A stretch of DNA of 64,000 bases from positions 620,001-684,000 of the forward strand of contig JBAIAA010000650.1 of NCBI GenBank assembly GCA_037893245.1, given 5' to 3'. The stretch is from Crossaster papposus. Its lineage: Eukaryota > Echinodermata > Asteroidea > Velatida > Solasteridae. A program made the position numbers and the translations under genes. Within the stretch, counting starts at the first letter, position 1, and each line of letters opens with the position of its first letter. Under the pieces are notes generated by a model. It saw only the letters and a program-made list of their open reading frames with translations, did not search any database and was not told the origin of the DNA. Below, in pieces: positions 1-11,489 of the stretch.

Positions 1-249
1 GAGCCGGTAGTGCAGTCCGACACAATTACAGAACTTGAAAGCGCTCCGCCAACGATGGAGATTGATCTTAGTCCCATCAGACCACCGCAAGACGAGAACG
101 CTAACACAAACGGTCTGATTCCGGACTCAAAAGAAGAAGATAAATATCATTCGGGCGGTGTTTGGAACGAGGCCAAGCTGGAAGAATTGGCAAGTGGACA
201 AAACACGCCGTTGAGGACGCTTTCCGAAATTAGATCGTCAAATGTATAA
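1..249 (+). CDS. C-terminal exon of an unrecognised plus-strand gene (5' part outside window)
   Basis: An open frame runs in from the window edge, with no start needed, and stops at 247-249. It encodes about 82 residues: an acidic, proline-rich stretch, then a segment containing the motif GGVWNEAKLEELASG, and a C-terminus ending in EIRSSNV. The composition is polar and probably disordered, with no membrane segment or recognisable catalytic motif. No stop interrupts the frame back to base 1, and the downstream sequence becomes AT-rich at once, as expected for a terminal exon followed by a 3' UTR. I do not recognise the family. The next gene, CTBS, is on the opposite strand, so the two are convergent. 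That this is real coding sequence is likely but rests only on composition and frame. Confidence 0.55.
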   Translation, partial: EPVVQSDTITELESAPPTMEIDLSPIRPPQDENANTNGLIPDSKEEDKYHSGGVWNEAKLEELASGQNTPLRTLSEIRSSNV

Positions 250-2128
250 CTAGTACTCAAGCCGTTTTCTTTTTTCTTTTTTTACCTGACAGCTCAGTTT
301 AGTTTATAAAACAGTGCTCTGTATTATTTTGTACATCTACCTATAGTCAGCAGTACCTTGGTGAAATCCATTAGAAACTTACTACTAAAATCTACCAACA
401 ACGTGCGCGTGCCTTAATCATTATTAAAATATATGCCTATGGGCTTCGTGCCAACCAAATTTCCAATTCATGAATACCTTTCGGTCAAAAAAAAAAGGCA
501 TGTAAAAGCAGTTTTGTGTGTGCTTAGCAGCTACCTAGAACTGGCCTAAAGTAAGTCCGAATTTCATATGACACTGGCTTTGCACAGCTTTGATAGGAAG
601 GGTCCCATTTAATCTCGGGTAATTGGACACTGCCGAATATCTTTCTTTGTGTTTATTTACCAGTGAGTATACCACAAGTATAGATATAAAATTTGTGTGG
701 CTAAATTGTTGCAATACATCAAGGAAGAAATGACCCGTACACCGATCTCAATTCTTTACGCCAATGTTGAACTTCTATTTCCAATTTCCTTCACTTTGGT
801 ACATAAGATTCGTAGAAAGATATTTTGTTATACGTGTGCTTTAACTTTTTGGCATTAAATTTGTATAAAATAATATGCATACGTTGCCCGAAGAGACTTT
901 TTTGTTGTAAATGCCGACATCGCAGATAAAATGATTGAAATGTGTTTACTTTAAGTACGCAAAAACAAATGAGCTGACCATTGTATTCGTCGCACTAATA
1001 TTATGTCATCGGCGAACTAAAACGTCGTGTCCACTCATCACTTGTCCACTCACTTCTAACGTTTGTTAACGTTTACAATGGAAACGTTCGCGCGCGCAGG
1101 AGAGACCACAAACGTTGGCGAACGTTAGCAGTGATCGTTCGGTTATCTTTGCCAAAACGGCCGACTCTCTGAGCGCAATATGCTTTAGTTAGAAGTAAAA
1201 TGCAACCTCTCTAAATCCAATTTCCTAAGGCATTGTATATGTAGATTGATGAAATGCGACGTGTTTGTTCAAGTTTTAAAGAGGTTTTCTTTGACTCATT
1301 GGCTAATGCAGTACATGAGGGCGTCTTAATTTTGACATTAAATTTTTGATGACAGTCATTTCCTTTCGGGTTCGCAAGCTCGAGTTGTGAAAAGCTAACA
1401 ATTCACGCTAACACCGTTCGCGTGCGTGGAACGCAGCCAGTGTTACTTATGAATGGCAGCATTTTTGTTAGCATTGACATTGTATTCGAATTAAAATTGT
1501 ACTTGACACATTACTGTAAAACGTCTGAAAGGTACTTAATTAAAAGTTTATAAATATACGTACAATACAAATATTAAAGTACAAATCTTACTACCTGTGG
1601 GAGAAGTGTGACTGAAGTTGCAATAAATTCAATTATATAGTATCAATTTAGTAAGCTTCATTGAGATGTTTTCCCTTAATATTGGTTATTGTTTGCCTGA
1701 TTTGTCTTTGTATAATTTTAGTGGATAGTCTCCGCACAAGCAGCATCTAATATTAATCGAGAGATGCAGTGACGAGATTAATCAGGACACTGGATGGGGA
1801 AACCCGGGTAACTTCGTTAGTATAATATAACCACTGACCTCTACACCTGGACGGATCATTGCCCATATTCTTACGCGCTAACGCTTGAAGTCGGCGCGAA
1901 CGAGAAGTGCTAATTCAGACTAATTAACATCAGAATAATTAACATATTTTTTTTTTTTTGTAATGACCAAACGTTTAGAGTGAATGATAAAAAGACTAAA
2001 TTATTTTGTGCAAAACGTGTGATTCTTTTTTTCAGACAAAATTGAATGTGAGATTTGGTGAATTTGAATTGAAATTATTTTAAAACGGCTGGTAAAACCT
2101 ATAAGATGCACGACAAAATACATGCACC
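250..2128 (+). other. Probable 3' UTR of the upstream gene and intergenic DNA
   Basis: AT-rich sequence without a convincing open frame. An AATAAA polyadenylation-type hexamer lies at 1622-1627 on the plus strand and could end the transcript of the gene at 1-249. A GC-richer patch around 1070-1170 has no coding signal. No clear polyadenylation signal for the minus-strand CTBS gene was found just below 2129. Confidence 0.3.
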
Positions 2129-5100
2129 TTAGAATTTATTAATGGCGTCCCACATAGCTTTGGTTTGATTCTTGGCCAGCGGGTCATTGCCGTAGTCCAG
2201 ACTATCGGCTTCAAACATACCAACGCCACGAAGTCCTTCCGTTTCTGCGTATGAATACCGCATGGCGAGGCTGGGTGGGTCGTCGTACCAGACTTGGTGG
2301 GTTTGACCTGAAGCATCCTGGGAAATGTAAAATAAAAAACCACGTGACCACGTGATAACGTAAGGTGACCACGTGATAACCACGTGTAAAAAACCACTTC
2401 GTGGTGCGGCAACTATACACGATACGTCACTTCGTGGTGCGGCAACTATACACGATACGTCACTCCGTGGTGCGGCTAACTATACACGATACGTCACTTC
2501 GTGGTGCGGCAACTATACACAATACGTCACTACGTGGTGCAGCTAACTATACACGACACGTCACTTCGTGGTGCGGCAACTAAACACGATACGTCACTAC
2601 GTGGTGCGGCTAACTATACACAATACGTCACTTCGTGGTGCGGCAACTAAACACGATACGTCACTTCGTGGTGCGGCAAGCGTAATTTTTTTTCCTAGGA
2701 AGGTTAGGGGTAATTATCATAAATGGGCGGCTCTAGACCCCTCACGTCATGATTATTCAGTAGTTTTAACAATGACGCTAATACATTGTTATTGCTCAAT
2801 CAACTAGTTACACATAGCCCAGAGGTACATTAAAGCACTTTTAAAAACGGCTTCTGTCGACCTCTCCCAGTAGCTATAGTGGATAATGGGTTAGGTTATA
2901 GATCGTTCGACTGGGGTTCGAATTCGCTCTCTGTCTATTTTTCATTGACTATTTTGGTCTACAAGTTTGTTGTTGGAGTGAGTTTAATTTAGGGGAAAAT
3001 AAGGATCTGAGAACCTAAGTGTCTTCTACTCAGTGTGGTGTAGAAACGCCCATTTATGATAATTACCCCTAACCCTCATAGGAAAAAAAATTACGCGTGC
3101 GGCAACTATACACGATACGTCAATTCGTGGTGCGGCTAACTAAAACACGATACGTCACTTCGTGGTGCAGCTAACTTTTCACGATACGTCACTTAGTGGT
3201 GCGGCTAACTATACACGATACGTCACTTCGTGGTGCGGCAACTATACACGATACGTCACTACGTGTGCGGCAACTATACACGATACGTCACTACGTGGTG
3301 CGACCGACGAATTGAACTACATGTTAACAAATAAGGTGGTGACGCCATTTATATTATGCGTACATACACGGTATCTCCCTAGAGTGTGTGCAAAATAACA
3401 TTGATTTTGGAGGATTTGGGAGGGTTAGGGAGACATATCGTACTTAACAAGTGATATACTGGATGCAATTACAAGGCTTGATTGTCTAAGCCTTCGGTGT
3501 ATTCAAATTGAGCTCAGCTACCTTTCGAAAACAGAAATAGAAGGCAACAAACCTCGTAATTGAAGTAGGCCGACTGGAAAAGCTCGCTAAACAAGCGCCC
3601 AGTGGAGGACTTTGGAAGTAGCTTCATGATGTTCTTGTATTGAATCTGGGTGATTGACCCGGAGCGGATGGACGGTGATCTGTTGACAAGGCACGTGTTG
3701 TTCTAAAAAAAATATGTAGAATAAAACTGAGAGTCAAACATGAGAGTATATACAAGGATATGAGGCTACTAACTTGAAATCGGTATCAATGCATTGAGTT
3801 CAACGATGCTGTAAACCCGAACGTGAACGTTAAAGGGAAATTTGTAGCTTTACCGAAACTGTTGTTTTCTCAATGTGAACAGGTATGTTGTGAAGTGAGA
3901 CGGACTGGTCACTAGAAACGCCCAGAAGTTCTCGCATCGAGCTGACTCGTATACCGCAGCTAATGGTTCGGCTATAGGTGCAAGTTAGATCGTTTCAAAC
4001 CTGGTTAAGTCGATCGAGTTATACCGTTTAAAACCTGGGTTAAACCTTGATGGTAATAACTATATAGATTTTTTGAATATCTTTCCTACCGTCAAAAGCT
4101 TCTCGCAGGGGAAATCGTAGCCGTACCAGGGAGCGCCAAGTACCAATTTGCTGGCCGGAACCCCCATAAGCTTGAGTAGATCCACACCTGGACAAATTAA
4201 CACACAAACACCAACGATTCAAATTATTCCAGAATATTTCGGTAAAAACAAGTTAGGTAAAAACAAATGTGAGGCAATTGTATTTACCCAACATTGGTAA
4301 AAAGTAAAACATTGGAACGCCGCTATACCGAACACCGCTATACCGAACATTCGGCTATACCGAACACGATTTTTGACTCCCGATTTTTGTGTCCAAACAT
4401 ACCAAACGATGTTGTTGAAAATATGTCGACAGATTTTTAGAAAACCACTGGGTACATGTAGAATGTCATGGCCCAGTGGTTACGGTGTTCGACTCATGTA
4501 CGATGGTGCTTGGGTTCGAACCCGACCAGGAACATGGTGTTTGTGCCCTTGGGCAAGACACTTAACTACAATTGCCTCTCTCCACCCAAGAGTATAAATG
4601 GGTACCTGCGAGGGTCGAGGCCGATTGAGCGCCTATAAACGGCTGCCGTGTGGTCCAGGGCCTGATGAACGGGGTAATAATTGTAAAGCGCTTTGAAATT
4701 GTTGATACGATGTAAAGCGCTATATAAGCACGAACATTAACATTATTATCAAATCATACTGAACGGTCAATATTCCAAACAAAATATGTTCGTTATAGCG
4801 GCGTTCCACGGCGACCAAAATACAATTGGTAATTTGTTACCAGTTTGTTAGATGTTAACAGTTGCTATACAAAATACAAAAATAGAAACCAAACTTGATT
4901 GTCTACAATATTTTTCTGTAGAAACTCACCAAATTTGATGATAAAGAGCGGAGAGTTGGGCAAAGCCAACGGCCCAGCTGCGAGGAAGTCGTAGTCCATA
5001 GCAAAAAGAAAGTCGCATATCTCGCCCAAGGCTTTGTAGTCATAGCAACGGCCTAGTATAAAACAGTCTGGTACCCCAGCTATGTCAAAAGATATCTGTG

Positions 5101-7838
5101 GAAACACGAGAATAAACAAACGAAATTTGTTGTCTTTTATCAAAAAAGAGTAACTGTAAAATGTAAAATAAATTAGGTGACCTGGTAGAATAATTTTGTA
5201 GGCGTACTGCAGTCTTTTGGAACGAGAGCTTGAACAATCGGCCTTCAGTGGATGCTTAACATGAAATTAATTCAAAACGCAAGGCCTATCGCTCGAGTTA
5301 CTCTGAAATGTAGCCATGGGCTTATACGTTTTAGAGTGCAATAATTTAAGCACACACATTTGTAGGGGGTACTGCCGCCACAAAATTACCAAAATATTAC
5401 TGTAAAGTCTAATACATTAGGTACTTTTTCGGTTGTTATTATACCCAAATTCCGATATTTCGAAAAACGGGCAGCTGGGAATCCTTCGGCATCATTAGGC
5501 TATGTTCCTTGGACAGCTCTTTTTTTTCTGTTTCCGCATTTGAACGATTTTCCCTTAAATCGCACCCCAACGACTACTGTTGGTATAACAATTTTAATCT
5601 ATCTTGTTAATAAAGGGAAACATGTAATCTCTGGCCTTATGAGGTGATAAATAATCATCAAAAGTCGTATACATGCTTAATATAGCAAATCGGGACTTAA
5701 ACTGAAGGATCTATCGGAGCTTATCACACGGGGCAAAGTTTGCCATTTATGTCACCTGAGCGTGTGGATTGTAAGCTCGGAAGGCCTGCGCCGTCTCCTT
5801 GACCAGGTCGACCAAGTACTGCGCATGCTCCGGGGAGACTTTGAACTCGATGTCCACGTTCACGCCGTCCATGTGCCAGCTCTTAGCCTGGGAAACCTTC
5901 TGTTGTATCCATGCAGTGCGGGCAGAAGGGATCGTCAGGTTAGCTGCTGATGGATATCCACCTAATAAATAAAGGGGGTGTATAAGTTACTGCTTTATCT
6001 CAACAAAGGCTGATGCAGCTTAACAGATTTCTGTGAAGAAAACGCTCGGCATAAACTCCACAAAAGCTATACAAATGTATTTTTAATTATCGGTTGACAT
6101 CAGTGTAGTATTATACAAATATTGACTGCTTTGAGTGGTATAGTAAAACTAGCCTCCCTCGTTGATCCATGGAGCATTCTATTTTCCCGAGGCGAAGCCG
6201 AGGGAAAATAGAATGCTCCATGGATCAACGAGGGAGGCTAGTTTTACTATACCGCGAAATAAAGCAGTCAATATTTGTTTTATAACACCTTACTCACAGA
6301 TTCTGCACAATTTAAGCTTCCTGAAAGTATAGTAATGACAAATAATCTCCGAATTATACGTCTCTCGATCATACGTGTACTTTGTTGCCTTGATGAACGG
6401 GTGCGAAGGTGATAGAGCAATGTTTACGCAATGCACCGAAACACACGTCTGGGTTTCAGTCACGCTTTCGTTGCTAGCTATGCGCATAGTTCGTGTGTTG
6501 CTAGCGCATAGTCCTTTTTGCGTGGTATAGTCTTTTTGGATAGCGCAAGTAAAAAATAGTAAAAATAGCAAGTGACACGTGCCGCGCTCTCGGCCAATCA
6601 AGACACAGAATCTGTGAGTGAGGTGTTATAAAACAGAATAGTGTACATTTATTGATATCCATTGAGTTGTATGGATACGAATCCTATCATGATTCTCATT
6701 CCAGTTTCAGAATTTGAAAAATAGTTTTTGCCGTAGAATTTATCAAACTATAGGCTACCTGCCAAGACGATTCGAGCTCCCTTGGAGTGTGCGTAACACA
6801 TGAGTTTAGGGTCGTATTTGGCGAACAGCCCCACTGTGGTGATTTTCGACCAGTTGTATTTCTCCCAGTTTGTGTCTTCCACGACGAATGCAAAGAGCTG
6901 TATACAAGTTACAATAAAATCATCAATAAATCGGACTTGTTCTTTCGTATGACGAGCAGCTTAACGTGTTGCTGCATACATCATATACATCTGTTTGATG
7001 TCATTAGTGGAAACCGGGTTGACCGCGTAAGGTTTTCATCTCCCGGCACCCCGTAAATCCGACTTGATTCGCATTGATAATGAGAACTCGTAGGTGCTAC
7101 TGTGTAGGGCCGAGTCAATAATGGTACCTTATAAACCGGATAGCGATATCGGTACCAATAAATGGTACCTTATTGGAGACTGTCCCACAGACTTGCATTG
7201 AATCTTCTCCAAGTTTCCTGACCCCTAACCCCAATTTTCCCTTATCCTACCCCAACACAATTTTATATATTTATGTTTTGAACCGCGAACTATCGAACTA
7301 TAGCCTATTTGCGGCATTCATTTGTTGCCTCTATAAATATAAGAGCTGTGGCATTAAGAAGACAGTGCCTGTTTATCTCTATTAATTACGCTAAAGTGTC
7401 TCCCTAAAGGTACATAAATATGCGGTTGTATGTCTGACCTCATAATACGGATTGGTCACATGTATTTCGGGCAATGTCACAACTTTCGGGAAAATTAAGT
7501 TGTATGTTGAAGTTGAGAGGGGCACAGTGCTCTAAAGCCCCTTCCCATTATGGTAATGCTTCACATCTCGGAAATGTATTGGCCAGAACCATGTAGAAAA
7601 GTACTGAGATTTGAAAGCATCACAAATCATAGAGGACCTTGTCATATAGGCTACCCTTCTGTTCCCTTGTACATGTACACGCTCAACTAGTTACCTCTTT
7701 TCGTGGCGGTGCCGTGATCAGCTCACAATGAGACGGGTCGGCACACGGGCAGTCTCCCTCGACAGGCGCGGTCGCGCCTGGCCGTGTAGCAATAAAAAGC
7801 AGACATCCAAGTGCCGGTAGAATACCACCCAAAACCAT
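2129..7838 (-). CDS. CTBS: Di-N-acetylchitobiase (lysosomal GH18 glycosidase), complete, 7 exons
   Basis: Minus-strand coding exons: 7695-7838, 6759-6897, 5756-5961, 4930-5095, 4090-4187, 3553-3702 and 2129-2317. All have GT/AG borders and consistent phases, giving 363 aa; vertebrate chitobiase is about 385. Residues 1-24 form a signal peptide (hydrophobic core GCLLFIA). The mature N-terminus is Cys-rich (CPCADPSHCE). The family block KYDPKLMCYAHSKGAR follows. The GH18 active-site strand DGVNVDIE lies at 126-133, with E133 as predicted acid/base. RRCYDY-type and DFLFAMDYD strands follow, then LGAPWYGYDF (235-244) and, near the C-terminus, HQVWYDDP and LRGVGMFEADSLDY. In the known family the enzyme removes reducing-end GlcNAc from chitobiose cores during lysosomal glycoprotein breakdown. 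The start is the first ATG, directly before the signal peptide. Introns carry a minisatellite with a nested element, a SINE inside another element, and a long palindrome. Confidence 0.95.
2398..3303. repeat. 33/34-bp minisatellite in the last CTBS intron, split by a mobile element
   Basis: The unit is about 33 bp and contains CGATACGTCACTTCGTGGTG and GCGGCAACTATACA; a variant inserts one base (GGCTAACTA). About eight units run from 2398 to 2679, and about six more, in the same orientation, from 3097 to 3303. The gap is a 417-bp inverted-repeat element. Open frames across the array arise only because the unit is divisible by three. Just before the array (2341-2385) lie four CACGTG palindromes within 45 bp. 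Confidence 0.9.
2680..3096. mobile_element. 417-bp non-autonomous inverted-repeat element nested in the minisatellite, 9-bp target duplication
   Basis: The ends are inverted copies of about 48 bp, starting GCGTAATTTTTTTTCCTA and continuing through GGTTAGGGGTAATTATCATA. The flanks are identical: GTGCGGCAA at 2671-2679 and 3097-3105, a 9-bp target-site duplication of one minisatellite unit. No open frame fits a transposase. The middle (about 2869-2935) resembles a Pol III promoter, with A-box-like TAGCTATAGTGG and B-box-like GGGTTCGAATTC. A 9-bp duplication is typical of Mutator-like elements, but the superfamily is not settled. Confidence 0.85.
4314..4807. mobile_element. Short inverted-repeat element in a CTBS intron, host of a SINE insertion
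   Basis: GGAACGCCGCTATACCGAAC (4314-4333) pairs with the inverted copy at 4788-4807, with one mismatch. A 15-bp unit CCGCTATACCGAACA is repeated about three times at the left end. The interior is mostly a tRNA-derived SINE, so the original element was probably a short MITE. No transposase frame is visible and the target duplication is unclear. Confidence 0.65.
4466..4735 (+). mobile_element. tRNA-derived SINE
   Basis: The 5' part carries a Pol III-type split promoter: A-box-like TGGCCCAGTGG near 4470 and B-box GGGTTCGAACCC near 4512. A body follows with CCCTTGGGCAAGACACTTAA and GTATAAATGGGTACCTGCGA, then a 3' tail with AAAGCGCTTTGAAATTG and AAAGCGCTATATAAGC, the LINE-like 3' end shared by many invertebrate SINEs. 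Partial relatives occur near 54079 and 37075. Confidence 0.85.
6137..6253. repeat. Perfect 52-bp-arm palindrome (hairpin) in a CTBS intron
   Basis: 6137-6188 and 6202-6253 are exact reverse complements around a 13-base centre that can itself pair (GGC GAA GCC). After a short mismatch the symmetry resumes: 6115-6132 pairs with 6261-6278. The element abuts the 29-bp inverted-repeat element starting at 6277. Confidence 0.9.
6277..6634. mobile_element. 358-bp MITE with 29-bp inverted ends
   Basis: The 29-bp left end, beginning GTTTTATAACACCTTACTCA, matches the inverted right end (6606-6634) with one mismatch. There is no coding capacity. It sits in the CTBS intron 5962-6758, directly beside the palindrome, and the two may be parts of one composite element. 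Confidence 0.75.
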
Positions 7839-9830
7839 ATTTGCGACCCGATGGGAATTTGAGTGTGTAAATTTGCCAGAATTGCCTTCGAAACGAATAA
7901 ATATTTTCAGAGTTCAATCATGATTTGAACAGACACGCCATCTGCAGTCAAAAGTCCACCAACTACACTCGTGACACCGATAGTTCTATTTACTTTATTA
8001 TAAGGACCATTGAATAATCAGAGTAAATCTTTGGTAAAGTTAAGGTCGGTGGGCCTTTATAATGGGAACGAGCGCGCAACTCGTGCGGTGTGGTCCCAGA
8101 GAACAGCGCCACCCAGCGTCCAAATCGATAAATCTCTCTCATTCTGCAAAACTAGGGCGCGTCCGATTTTGGTTGTCAATGGCTATTGTCTAGGTGTTCG
8201 CCCATTACAACTACGCGTGAGCAGGCTGACAATAGACGTAGCCAGTCAGTCCGCAGCGCACTGAAAAGCCGTTCCTTTTATGTGCGATTTATGCATGGCA
8301 CTTTGTGCGTGACCTCGTTTTTGAATACTTAATGAGCTGGCGACAACGCCTGGAATTTGGTCCGAAACATCCGTTTTATTCACTGGCTGTCAATATTATG
8401 TATATTTTCTTTTGGATAAGGAAACATTTTGTTATATTATCAAATCAGATTGGAAATTATATGACATTTAGAGGGTGAAATTTATAACGTAAAAAAAGCT
8501 CCCGAACCAACAAATTGACCTTTAAAAAAAGACGAATTTTGTCCACCTTCTGGCAGCGGCCACAACCCAATTTCACACTGATGTTAAAGATAATTTCATA
8601 TTCTATCACAAAACTGTAGATTTGGGGTTGATTTTAACTTAGTCCAGTCAGGGCGCAGAAAATTATAACGTTCTCAATAAATTAACAAACGGAACATCCC
8701 GCCATGACAGTCCATAGTCTTCCTGCGCCCTCATTGGTCGAAAATGACGTCATTGAAAAAGGCTTCGTGGTAACGTGTAGTTCATGCACATTTCAATACG
8801 CAGTTTTTTGTGTATTTTTTTAATTGTAAGCTCAAGCGAAAAGGATTCTGCCAATCAGTATTTTGTTTAATCTTTTTAACAGTGGACTGATTAAAAAATA
8901 ATAATATTGCCTGCGTAATACAATGTATACAGCCAAATATACACAAAAAAAGCAACAAATGAAGTCGTTGTTTAAAATTTATATCTGTATTGTGTGGTTG
9001 GTTTATAAAAGAAACTGCACTTTTTATTTAAAACGTGCATGTTATTGCTTACATTAATATACCCTGTTGATGTTATACGACTTGAATACAATTGTTAAAT
9101 TAAACCCTGAAATTGTAAAAACTCATTTTAATTACATCATCATGTACATGTACACAAATACAGATTGAAGAAATGACCAAAATTAGGGTTGATAATGAGA
9201 TAATAAATGTTTAGCAATTAGGCAAAACATTAACAAAAATATGGCCAACATTCAAATTAAAATAATGACAACATAGTGAAGATGATAATTACCATCATCT
9301 TTGGCATAATGTTCAATGTGCAAACCATTAAGATTTATTATAAAAGTAAATAAAGTTTTTTGTATCTTTGCTTGATGTTTTTGGCATAGTTTCTTTGTCA
9401 TTAAATTATTGTAAATATTAAATTACAATGTATACCCGCTTCTAACATTGCAAAAATAAATGATTTTAAATAAGACATAAATTTAGTAATATAGATGTTA
9501 ATGCACATGAATTATATCACTGAATAGAAATAATACAATCTGCATTCATAAAGTAATATGCTGTTTGTGTCAAATTTACATTGTAGCTCAAAACTTTGTT
9601 GGCATAGTCCTAGATGATTTGACAAACTGACCCGACTCGACCAGACTCGGTTTCGATCTGTTTCAGTTGCACTGTGTTTGCACAACACTGACACAAAGTC
9701 ATGTAAATTATTTAAAACACTAAAATACAAAGCACGTGCTGCATATATCCACCAGTACATTTAAATCTTCAACTATTTTCAACACTTCTTTGGAAACCCA
9801 ACTCTAGATTATTTGTCCCAACATGAATCA
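7839..9830. other. CTBS upstream region and intergenic DNA
   Basis: 7839-8270 lies just upstream of the CTBS start and is GC-richer than the rest, so it probably includes the CTBS promoter; no TATA box is clear. The remainder is AT-rich with no coding signal. A CRE/CCAAT-like cluster (CATTGGTCGAAAATGACGTC) lies near 8732. The string TTAGTCCAGTCAGGGCGCAG occurs near 8640 and again near 10600. Confidence 0.3.
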
Positions 9831-9833
9831 TTA

Positions 9834-10030
9834 CAAATACAATATGTCAGGCACAGTTGTGAGGTTGATGTCATGCTGATGAAGCAGATACTTTCTAAGG
9901 CCAGAAATTGTAGTACCGCGACGAGTCACTACCTGCAAATCAACCAACTTTAGTAGTGATGTTCTCTTTGAGATACTTTGTGAGAGAATATCCAAGGACA
10001 AGAGCTTTGCCTTTGGCCTTCTGTAGAGGT
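9834..10030 (-). pseudogene. Possible decayed SGNH/GDSL-like domain fragment
   Basis: On the minus strand one frame reads KALVLGYSLTKYLKENI. A second, overlapping frame continues with VVTRRGTTISGLRKYL and ends in DILYL. Together these resemble the start of SGNH-hydrolase-like domains common in invertebrate repeat proteins (a G-D-S-L block, then a RGATIS-like block and an (I/L)HIGTND block). The usual Asp of GDS is Tyr here, the frames are shifted and the last block is cut short. The family link is from memory of the pattern only. Confidence 0.3.
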
Positions 10031-10639
10031 TCCCGACATGCTGGCAATGGCTGCGGTGGGCATGGCCATGGTGGTGGACGGCATGACTACTACCTAGTAT
10101 AATAAACATATTGGAAGACAGAAATATGAACTATGAAGTTTAGCACAATAATAGCAGTAACTATTATTATTAAACAATTTGTTATAATTTTGAACAAAAA
10201 CATAGGCCTAAGTCGTTTTTATACATGAAAGAAAAATCAATTTTGTATGCATGACATGAAGGCAGAAACCTAACTTTATCATATAAATAAGCCACACAAT
10301 TAAAACAAAACAATTAATTTTGTTTCTGTTGGCAATCACCATCTAGTGTGCAATCACCATCTAGTGCATATCCAGCACATGTAGGCCTACATTTTGTACA
10401 TGTACATGCACCCCTGTACTGCATAACACACGCTCTGCGTATGTACAAGCCGAAAGACATGGCCGAAAAAGTTGAAATCGCGCGCACGAAAATCGTCGCA
10501 AAATACATGAAAAACATTTCGCCACAGGCTAAATTGTATATCAAACGAAAGATCATTGCTTCCTTTATCGATGTGTAGTAATCATTTTTGGCAATATTTG
10601 TTAGTCCAGTCAGGGCGCAGAAACTAAACACACGACAAC

Positions 10640-11189
10640 AAATTTCCTTAAAATCATACCATAACTTCGAGTGAACAAAATTCTGCCAAAAACATACTGA
10701 ATCTCGTCATATTTTATATCATTCGATTCAGAAAATCGTTCGCTTTCCACTTACCACGCCATCTTGGAGAATCACTGCTTCGTTTGCAACGTGTAGCTCG
10801 TGAAAACAAAGCGGTCGAACTCTCGCAATTACTCGCGTAAATCTCGTGGCCGATTTGCGACGCCGGCCCTGCAAATAAAGTTCGGGATATGACCTCATTA
10901 ACGCGGGCGCTGCGGACTGACTGTAGCCGTAGCTCTAGAAGCCCGTTTTGGACACGGCCTACCATGAAACAACCAACCTGAGCCCGGGGGCGTTGACTCT
11001 ATTTAAAAGAAGAAAAACAATAGGTCTGAAAATATCTTTGTCAAGCAAAGTGTAACTAGAAAATCACACATCAATAGGTTAAATGTTGTGTATACAATAG
11101 TTGAGAAAAGTGATCCTTTATCCTCATTCTTTCGCATTCCCCCCAAACCTCCACGTATCTAAGCTCCGCCCCCGTGAGAGGAAGGTGTT
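10640..11189. promoter_or_regulatory. GC-rich island with a YY1-like site; possible promoter
   Basis: GC-richer than its surroundings. On the minus strand CCAAGATGGCGTGGTAAGTG combines a YY1-type motif, an ATG and a consensus splice donor, which would suit a very short first coding exon of a minus-strand gene. No continuing exon was found between here and CTBS, so this remains a suggestion. Confidence 0.25.
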
Positions 11190-11404
11190 TTCCCACTTTC
11201 CAACCGGGCCACGCAATCGATCGCCGCGGTTGGTCACAATACAATTATTGTAATGTATGCTCCGTGGTCAAACCAACGCAGCTGCAGGCGTGGCAACGAA
11301 TTGCGCATACAGTACGACTGGCGGCGCTAATACAGTTTGGTGTCTCCGCCATTTTTTACCGAAGCAGAAAAACCACGGAATAATCCAACTTTGTCGCATT
11401 TTCG
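11190..11404 (+). other. Probable promoter and non-coding first exon of the PLAC8-family gene
   Basis: GC-richer stretch with an inverted CCAAT box (TTGGTCACAA near 11230), ending at a consensus donor (TTCG|GTGAGT at 11404/11405). The next plus-strand gene begins its coding at 13347, so this could be its 5' UTR exon. No transcript evidence is available. Confidence 0.35.
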
Positions 11405-11489
11405 GTGAGTATCCAAGATCTTTTTACAATTCACCTGACTATCTGACTCTGTTTTTCTTCTTCTTATGTCATCTCATGGAAGGCGCAAA

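Noticed and set aside
2401-3398. Small proteins from the minisatellite (repeats of VRQLYTIRH)
   Set aside because: Artefact of the 33-bp unit; no unique coding sequence.
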